Shown piece after piece: positions 13,633-17,560 of a stretch of 17,560 nucleotides of DNA (the stretch's first letter is position 1; the number at the start of each line of letters is the position of its first letter). The translations under genes and the position numbers were made by a program. The notes beneath the pieces were generated by a model, which searched no databases, was not told the origin of the DNA, and saw only the letters and a list, made by a program, of their open reading frames with translations. Source of the stretch: an archaeon (GTDB lineage Archaea > Thermoproteota > Nitrososphaeria > Nitrososphaerales > CADDZS01); the NCBI GenBank assembly GCA_021792315.1, contig JAJYUX010000028.1, positions 1 through 17,560 of the forward strand, given 5' to 3'.

Positions 13633-14073
13633 TTGGAAAACGGGTGTTCGATTTGCAGCGGTGAGGCAGATCAAGCCTTCAAGAGAGTCGAGATCTGGTC
13701 GAACGAAAGGTGGAGGCTCACCATGAGCACTTACAAAGCTGTTAGAGGATTCTGCTATCTCGAGCCAAAGAGACACATCCCGTACATTACGGAGCTTGAT
13801 GGAATTGAAGCCGAAGAGTTTGGAAGCATTTTAGCTAGGGCAACAAGAGCTATCAAAAACTCTACTGATGCAAAACTTGTGTACGTGTACATTTATGGCG
13901 GCCGTATACCACATCTGCACGTCCATCTTGCGCCCCACACTGAAGGAGACGTCTTTGCAGACGATGTGATTAGGCCTGATGTCAAGATCGATGAAACCAC
14001 GATGGAGTCGGATGAGGCAATCGCATTGAGAGAGAAAATGAGAACAAGCATTGATAGAGAGGCAACGGATTAG
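13633..14073 (+). CDS. HIT-family nucleotide hydrolase/transferase
   Basis: A 146-residue histidine-triad protein that hydrolyses or transfers nucleotidyl groups (for example AMP-lysine, ApnA or nucleotide-sugar type substrates). The signature HLHVHLAPH supplies H94, H96 and H98, of which H96 is expected to be the nucleophile, with H102 trailing. The N-terminal CSIC (C5, C8) and the H48 of KRHIPYI match the zinc-binding variant of the family. The central FCYLEPKRHIP strand-loop is also typical. The start is TTG at 13633: it is the only usable start ahead of the C5-x2-C8 motif, and no Shine-Dalgarno is obvious. It is followed convergently by the formyl-THF cyclo-ligase gene. Confidence 0.88.
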   Translation: MENGCSICSGEADQAFKRVEIWSNERWRLTMSTYKAVRGFCYLEPKRHIPYITELDGIEAEEFGSILARATRAIKNSTDAKLVYVYIYGGRIPHLHVHLAPHTEGDVFADDVIRPDVKIDETTMESDEAIALREKMRTSIDREATD

Positions 14074-14153
14074 AGCGAATCGCTACCGACTTATTATCTT
14101 GCGGGGAATGAGTAGAGAAATCGCGAGGCCCTAACAGAGCAATAGTGTCTCTC

Positions 14154-14726
14154 TCAATTCTTTTTGAACCTCAAAATCCTTCTCTCCGTTATTATCATCT
14201 TCAATGGAATATCAAAGTTCTCTTCTGGAACTCTATTTACTTTCTGAGCTTCAAATGCGAGACCAACTGTCAGGTTCCCTTTCAGAGGAGCGAGCGCCTT
14301 GTCGAAATAGCCGCCGCCATTGCCTATGCGGAAGCCTCTCTCATCCCAAGCTACAATGGGTACCACAATGACTTCCGCCTCACTCAGATCGACGGGACGA
14401 ACGAACTCTGGTCTAGGTTCCCGGATGTGGAAATGCCCAACTGCAAGTTCAGAAATATCATAAATCTCTGAGAAAATGAGTTTTTTGTTGCGCGAGTCTA
14501 CGATAGGTACTAGCACTCTCTTGTGAGAGTTTAGGGTAGTTCCAATGATACGCTCAGTTTGAACCTCGTCGATCATGGATACATAAGTTGCGATCACTTT
14601 GGATTGTTTGAATTCATTGAGGCTCTCAAGCTTTCGCTCGATCTCTTCACTCAACGCAAGAACCGTCTGAAAAGCCAGTGCGCGCCTTGCCTCCCGGGCA
14701 CTCCTGCGTAGTTCTACCTTGCTCAT
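14154..14726 (-). CDS. 5-formyltetrahydrofolate cyclo-ligase
   Basis: A 190-residue enzyme (MTHFS family, about 180-200 in length) that converts 5-formyl-tetrahydrofolate to 5,10-methenyl-tetrahydrofolate with ATP. The start follows the family pattern, with basic residues KVELRRSAREARRAL (about residues 3-17). The substrate/ATP signature GFRIGNGGGYFDKAL is at 131-145, preceded by the VVPIVAWDERG strand. The C-terminal 'VPEENFDIPLKMIITE' block is also typical. It is a single gene, and the ATG at 14726 has a TATA-like A/T stretch some 20-25 nt upstream. In an archaeon it may act on folate or be adapted to another pterin; the sequence does not decide which. Confidence 0.92.
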   Translation of the reverse strand: MSKVELRRSAREARRALAFQTVLALSEEIERKLESLNEFKQSKVIATYVSMIDEVQTERIIGTTLNSHKRVLVPIVDSRNKKLIFSEIYDISELAVGHFHIREPRPEFVRPVDLSEAEVIVVPIVAWDERGFRIGNGGGYFDKALAPLKGNLTVGLAFEAQKVNRVPEENFDIPLKMIITERRILRFKKN

Positions 14727-14924
14727 TTTGTCTCAACGATCTTTGAATATCTACCCTTGCCAAACAATCCGGATAGATGCGAGTGTAATACAGCACACTA
14801 TAAGTGCGCTTCGAGCGTAGTACGGCACGATGCGAATGGCCAAGAAAAGTGACTTCAACACATGATGTTTCGGCGGTTCCCGTCTAGAAGAATTTGAGTA
14901 CAAGTTAGGTTTTCACAACTCGCA

Positions 14925-14940
14925 CTGTTCGTAAGAACAG
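14925..14940. promoter_or_regulatory. Palindrome/GNRA hairpin upstream of nitroreductase
   Basis: CTGTTC-GTAA-GAACAG is a perfect 6-bp inverted repeat with a GTAA loop, in the divergent region between the cyclo-ligase and nitroreductase genes. It lies upstream of the probable nitroreductase promoter (A/T stretch near 14950-14960). It could be a dimeric repressor operator or, if transcribed, a GNRA tetraloop hairpin. Confidence 0.3.
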
Positions 14941-15009
14941 GCTTGCAAATTGTATTTAGATGTCACTTACTTTGTCTTCTGTGACGCCTACTGAAGGTTG
15001 TTTAGATCT

Positions 15010-15591
15010 ATGAATCCAGTGCTCGAAGCAATCAAAGCCAGAAGAAGTGCGATTAACATCAAAACTGATGCTGTTCCAGAGAAGAATGATGTAATCAAGA
15101 TTCTTGAAGCTGGAACATGGGCTCCAAATCATCATCTGACCGAACCCTGGAGATTTGTTGTCATTGCTGGCGAGGAACGAAAGCGATTAGGAGAGGCGAT
15201 GGCCGCATTTGTGAAGAGAAACAACACGAGTTCACAGGATTCTTCGCTTGATTCAAAAATTGCTCTCGAAAGGGCAAAACCACTTCGGGCGCCAGTGATA
15301 ATTGCAGTTGTCTGCTCCCCAAGGAAGATAGGAAACAACGCAAACGTACAGGAAGAGATTGTTGCTTGCGGAGCAGCTCTTCAGAATATGCTCCTCGCGG
15401 CGCATTCACTTGGTCTTGGCACGATGATAAAGACCGGAAGCTCTTCTTACTCCGACGAAGTCAGGGAATTCCTCAAGATGTCCAAGAATGAGTTGTTGAT
15501 TGGTCTGGTGTATCTCGGGTACGCGGAAAAGGTTCCCGAGAGTTCAAGGAGAGCTCCAGTTGAGACAAAGATCGAAATGCGTGGATTGTGA
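15010..15591 (+). CDS. Nitroreductase-family FMN oxidoreductase
   Basis: A 193-residue FMN-dependent NAD(P)H oxidoreductase of the nitroreductase superfamily, compact like E. coli YdjA. The N-terminal RRSA...K (about residues 11-18) makes the usual FMN-phosphate contacts. It is followed by EAGTWAPNHHLTEPWRFVVI (about 34-53), CGAALQNMLLAAHSLGLGTMIKTG (about 120-143) and LLIGLVYLGYA near the C-terminus. I start at ATG 15010 rather than the TTG at 14998 because it is an ATG and lies immediately before the conserved PVLEAIKARRS. The short form probably lacks an extended lid, so the natural substrate is uncertain; a general redox or detoxifying role is likely. It is monocistronic and divergent from the cyclo-ligase gene. 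Confidence 0.9.
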   Translation: MNPVLEAIKARRSAINIKTDAVPEKNDVIKILEAGTWAPNHHLTEPWRFVVIAGEERKRLGEAMAAFVKRNNTSSQDSSLDSKIALERAKPLRAPVIIAVVCSPRKIGNNANVQEEIVACGAALQNMLLAAHSLGLGTMIKTGSSSYSDEVREFLKMSKNELLIGLVYLGYAEKVPESSRRAPVETKIEMRGL

Positions 15592-15701
15592 TCAAGCTGT
15601 TGTTTTTACAACTTAAATTCGAGTGAAATAATCCTGCATCAAACCCACGTGGATGGCCGTCTCAAGGAGTTAACTGCAACAAGGTACCGTTATCAGATTC
15701 T

Positions 15702-15713
15702 ATTGATATCAAT
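15702..15713. repeat. 12-bp palindrome ATTGATATCAAT
   Basis: A perfect self-complementary 12-mer lies between the convergent nitroreductase gene and the SDR remnant. It is not near a start, so a regulatory role is doubtful. Confidence 0.3.
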
Positions 15714-15779
15714 TGCACGATATACCCAACCTGTTGATGATGCGTGGCAAGCTTGACTAAAGATCTCCCTTATGCTCTC

Positions 15780-15983
15780 CTAGAGGCACTGCCCTCCATC
15801 TATCACAACCACGGATCCGCTTATGAAAGAAGCCTTGTCTGATGAAAGAAAGAGAGCAAGATTTGCAACGTCTTCGGGTTCGCCGATCCTTCCAAGCGGA
15901 ATCCCTCTTGAGATATTCTCCATTATCTGGGAAGCCGACAACCTAGGTCTTCCTTGCTCCGACATCTTCTTCTTGACATATAG
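15780..15983 (-). pseudogene. Truncated short-chain dehydrogenase/reductase (C-terminal remnant)
   Basis: The last 60-odd residues of an SDR (FabG-like) remain. The segment [28 protein letters not shown]...[10 protein letters not shown] is the family's C-terminal signature: the P-L-G-R/G-x-P-x-D helix and the G-x-x-x-x-DGG end. Upstream residues YVKKKM still align with the loop after the active site. The Rossmann GxxxGxG and the catalytic S-Y-K (about 180 residues) are missing, and a TAA at 15986-15984 closes the frame upstream. The neighbouring heme-A-synthase-like gene ends only about 15 nt beyond that, so the 5' part was lost by deletion or replacement. An ATG at 15965 could still give a 61-residue peptide, but not an enzyme. 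Confidence 0.8.
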
Positions 15984-16000
15984 TTAGTTCGCCCATCCTC

Positions 16001-16417
16001 CTAAGATTGTCCTTGTACCTCACTTGCGTTTGCCCGAGGTCCAAAACCGACTGCTCGTCCCAGGAATGAAGACATGACCGACCCGGCAGTAGACATTCCG
16101 TAAATTCCGAGAGCGACAGCAAAGTGGATCAACGCAAATAACTGACTTCCACTCTCAAGCGTTTCAAAACCCAGGATGATTTGAACTACCATCAGTGTAA
16201 CCAGCCCTACAGACATGAATCTTAGAACTCTTTCTTGCTGCATCTTTGATCTCAGAGCTACGAGCATTGTAGCAATTGCCAAGGCAAAGACGATAAACCC
16301 TACTACGATGTGTATTGTTGGCGTGCTGAAATCGAAAGTGAGTAGGCCGCCTAGAAGCAGCTGGACGAAGACTATGATCGACGTGATCCTGAACAAATTG
16401 GAAAGAAGCTTGCTCAT
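16001..16417 (-). CDS. Four-helix membrane protein resembling half of heme A synthase (CtaA/COX15)
   Basis: A 138-residue protein with four predicted helices at about residues 6-25, 33-51, 63-80 and 88-110. His residues in helix contexts (THIHVVVG-like 'TIHIVVGF' near 33 and 'ALIHFAVAL' near 91) recall the heme-ligating helices of COX15/CtaA, of which this is about half the length. The longer frame to 16618 only reads through the neighbouring gene; the ATG at 16417 overlaps the upstream TGA as ATGA, and GGAGG lies 11 nt before it. It is the last intact gene of an operon with a START-like and a SHOCT protein. It may bind heme or act in membrane redox or oxidase assembly, but this is inferred from resemblance only. 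Confidence 0.7.
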   Translation of the reverse strand: MSKLLSNLFRITSIIVFVQLLLGGLLTFDFSTPTIHIVVGFIVFALAIATMLVALRSKMQQERVLRFMSVGLVTLMVVQIILGFETLESGSQLFALIHFAVALGIYGMSTAGSVMSSFLGRAVGFGPRANASEVQGQS

Positions 16418-16767
16418 TGTGAGGAGGCCTCCAGATCTCTTCGCATTTGGTCGTACTGTTCTTTTGTAGTTTCTCCGCGTGCGAATCTCTCCCTCAAGAC
16501 TTCCAGAGTAGTGTCGTGGACGTAGTAGCCTCTTGAACCCCACCGGTAACCGCATCCACACCATCTGAAGCCGAAGAAAAACAGTCCGAAGAAGAACAGT
16601 GGAAAGATTATCCACCATGGAAAGTAGTAAAATGGCGGATAGATGCCAATAGGGAATGGCCTAAGGAAGTACGCAATCGAAAAGATAGATAATATTAGCC
16701 CAAAGAACATTATTGGGATCAAGATCCAGAATTGCCCGTGGCGCCTAAATTCGCGATTTGAATTCAT
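16414..16767 (-). CDS. SHOCT-domain membrane protein
   Basis: A 117-residue protein with two transmembrane helices (about residues 13-34 and 50-67), an unusually aromatic region rich in F, W and Y (about 33-70), a C70-G-C72 pair, and a C-terminal SHOCT domain (TTLEVLRERFARGETTKEQYDQMRRDL, about residues 86-112, given here as its key pattern LRERFARGE then T-KEQY). SHOCT domains are short oligomerisation modules at the end of membrane or secreted proteins. The ATG at 16767 has GGAGG (plus strand 16778-16782) about 10 nt upstream. It starts 21 nt after the START-like gene and overlaps the next gene by 4 nt, so it is in the middle of an operon. Confidence 0.85.
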   Translation of the reverse strand: MNSNREFRRHGQFWILIPIMFFGLILSIFSIAYFLRPFPIGIYPPFYYFPWWIIFPLFFFGLFFFGFRWCGCGYRWGSRGYYVHDTTLEVLRERFARGETTKEQYDQMRRDLEASSQ

Positions 16768-16777
16768 GTTAAGAATG

Positions 16778-16782
16778 CCTCC
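16778..16782 (-). promoter_or_regulatory. Shine-Dalgarno of the SHOCT gene
   Basis: GGAGG on the minus strand sits 10 nt before the ATG at 16767, in the 21-nt gap after the START-like gene's stop. Clear Shine-Dalgarno sites in this window appear mainly at internal operon genes. Confidence 0.5.
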
Positions 16783-16788
16783 AATTCT

Positions 16789-17268
16789 CTACTTTGAAGA
16801 TGAAACAAGTACTACCTTATTCGAAAGCTTCTTCCCTTCAGCTTCAAGTGCTATCTTCTCCAGCGCATCCTTCGTCACCTTCTCTATCTGCGATTTTACG
16901 AAACCTCTGGCAAAAATTGGAACTTTGGAGAAGGAGAAATTCCAAGATGCCTCAAGACTTGTCATTGTTCTTATTTGAAGGGGAATTAGTTTCATTTGTC
17001 TCAATCCAACGAGCGGACCATCAGTCATTTCAATGTCAATCGTCGAACTTTGCGGATTGAGTCTGACTATCTGGTGCCCAGTATGCCCCATGAATCCCAC
17101 CTCAACCTCGCGCTCGATCACGTTTCCTTCCCTTTTTGTGACCCTGGCGGAATTCAGACCCTTCCAGTATTCAGATTCTCTGTCAACGTCGGCGATTATG
17201 CTCCAGACCCTTTCTGGAGAAGCATTTATTTCCACGCTTCCTTTGATCGATAGCATATTTGTTCGCAT
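16789..17268 (-). CDS. SRPBCC/START-like (polyketide cyclase/Coq10-type) protein
   Basis: A 159-residue helix-grip protein that binds a hydrophobic ligand in a central cavity. The N-terminal strand and helix IKGSVEINASPERVWSIIADVDRESEYWKGL (about residues 8-37, the SPERVW...D signature) and the long C-terminal helix after FARGFVKSQIEKVTKDALEKIALEA (about 118-142) are typical. The strands between include REVEVGFMGHTGHQIVRL. The frame is open to a GTG at 17331, but I chose the ATG at 17268 because homology begins just after it and a TATA-like AGTTAAGAA lies 26 nt upstream (leaderless). It is the first gene of an operon with the SHOCT and heme-A-synthase-like proteins. The ligand is unknown; a lipid or quinone is plausible beside membrane proteins. 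Confidence 0.85.
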   Translation of the reverse strand: MRTNMLSIKGSVEINASPERVWSIIADVDRESEYWKGLNSARVTKREGNVIEREVEVGFMGHTGHQIVRLNPQSSTIDIEMTDGPLVGLRQMKLIPLQIRTMTSLEASWNFSFSKVPIFARGFVKSQIEKVTKDALEKIALEAEGKKLSNKVVLVSSSK

Positions 17269-17287
17269 GCTGCAATAGGGGAGAAGA

Positions 17288-17297
17288 TTCTTCTTAA
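17288..17297 (-). promoter_or_regulatory. TATA-like promoter of the SRPBCC-SHOCT operon
   Basis: The minus strand reads GAGTTAAGAAG, centred about 26 nt upstream of the ATG at 17268, as in a leaderless archaeal transcript. Confidence 0.4.
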
Positions 17298-17505
17298 CTC
17301 GAACCCTAACGGTGTACGTGTTTTTGGACACTCAGCTCGAGTGAAACTTGAAATTATCATTTGAAGGGATGAGAACTGTTAGAAGCAGAAGCTAAGAAAT
17401 AGAAGACATGCGTTCATAGACCAGACCTATTGTCATCAATTTAATCGAAAGGGGGAAAGGGAGAATTTCGCTTTGTGGGCAGCTGACAAGTCATATTCAG
17501 ATCTA

Positions 17506-17560
17506 ATGAAGGAACTGTGGGGCTCGCCGGGCCTTTGGAGCAAAAAGAAGACCTACATAG
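17506..17560 (+). CDS. Start of a gene running off the window (partial)
   Basis: An ATG at 17506 opens a frame of 18 codons to the end of the window (MKELWGSPGLWSKKKTYI). It reads as a plausible protein N-terminus and is divergent from the SRPBCC operon. A TATA-like AATTTAATC near 17438-17446 would give a leader of about 35-40 nt. It is too short to name a family. Confidence 0.35.
   Translation, partial: MKELWGSPGLWSKKKTYI

Noticed and set aside
16418..16618. N-terminal extension of the heme-A-synthase-like protein
   Set aside because: It is an alternate frame of the well-supported SHOCT gene. The ATG at 16417 with its ATGA overlap explains the start.
1..17560. CRISPR array, insertion sequence with transposase, or integrase
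   Set aside because: I saw no regularly spaced repeats and no protein with transposase or integrase motifs on either strand.

Overview
The window looks like archaeal chromosome. Many genes have an A/T-rich TATA-like box about 25-40 nt upstream of the start and little or no leader, and TTG/GTG starts are common. A coenzyme-F420-type luciferase-like oxidoreductase is present. A soil or sediment member of the Thermoproteota (Nitrososphaeria and relatives) or Thermoplasmatota would fit, but there is no rRNA or other marker gene here, so placement is inference. Genes are mostly single or in two- to three-gene operons on both strands, separated by sizeable intergenic stretches.

Layout. 1-1071: the C-terminal end of a cytochrome P450 and a doubtful small minus-strand gene. 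1072-2283: a secreted phospholipase C/acid-phosphatase-type phosphoesterase with its own promoter and hairpin terminator. 2431-3883 (minus): a small membrane protein coupled through a GTGA overlap to an F420-type oxidoreductase, followed by a 37-codon ORF. 4016-5269 (minus): a YcaQ-type DNA glycosylase/winged-helix protein. 5270-6413: over 1 kb without a convincing gene, holding an inverted repeat and a tRNA-3'-end-like remnant. 6414-6812 (minus): a four-helix membrane protein.

6978-7901 (minus) is the most unusual locus. It is a two-gene unit encoding a phage-tail/contractile-injection-system tube protein (T4 gp19/Pvc1/Afp1 family) and a tightly coupled beta-rich partner, with no sheath, baseplate, spike or ATPase gene in the window. 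Next come a small ORF overlapping a zinc-binding protein gene (8212-8696) and a 77-nt tRNA-like element ending at a T-run (8708-8795). The tube unit and the zinc-protein pair therefore lie between two tRNA-like remnants, which hints at an old insertion.

9156-15591 carries mostly metabolic and signalling genes: a VOC/glyoxalase-fold protein, a class III nucleotidyl cyclase fused to a TolB-like domain and TPRs, an aldo/keto reductase, a membrane protein, a HIT-family protein, 5-formyltetrahydrofolate cyclo-ligase and a nitroreductase. 15780-17268 (minus) is an operon of a START/SRPBCC protein, a SHOCT-domain membrane protein and a four-helix heme-A-synthase-like protein, followed by a truncated short-chain dehydrogenase. 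A new gene appears to start at 17506 and run off the end.
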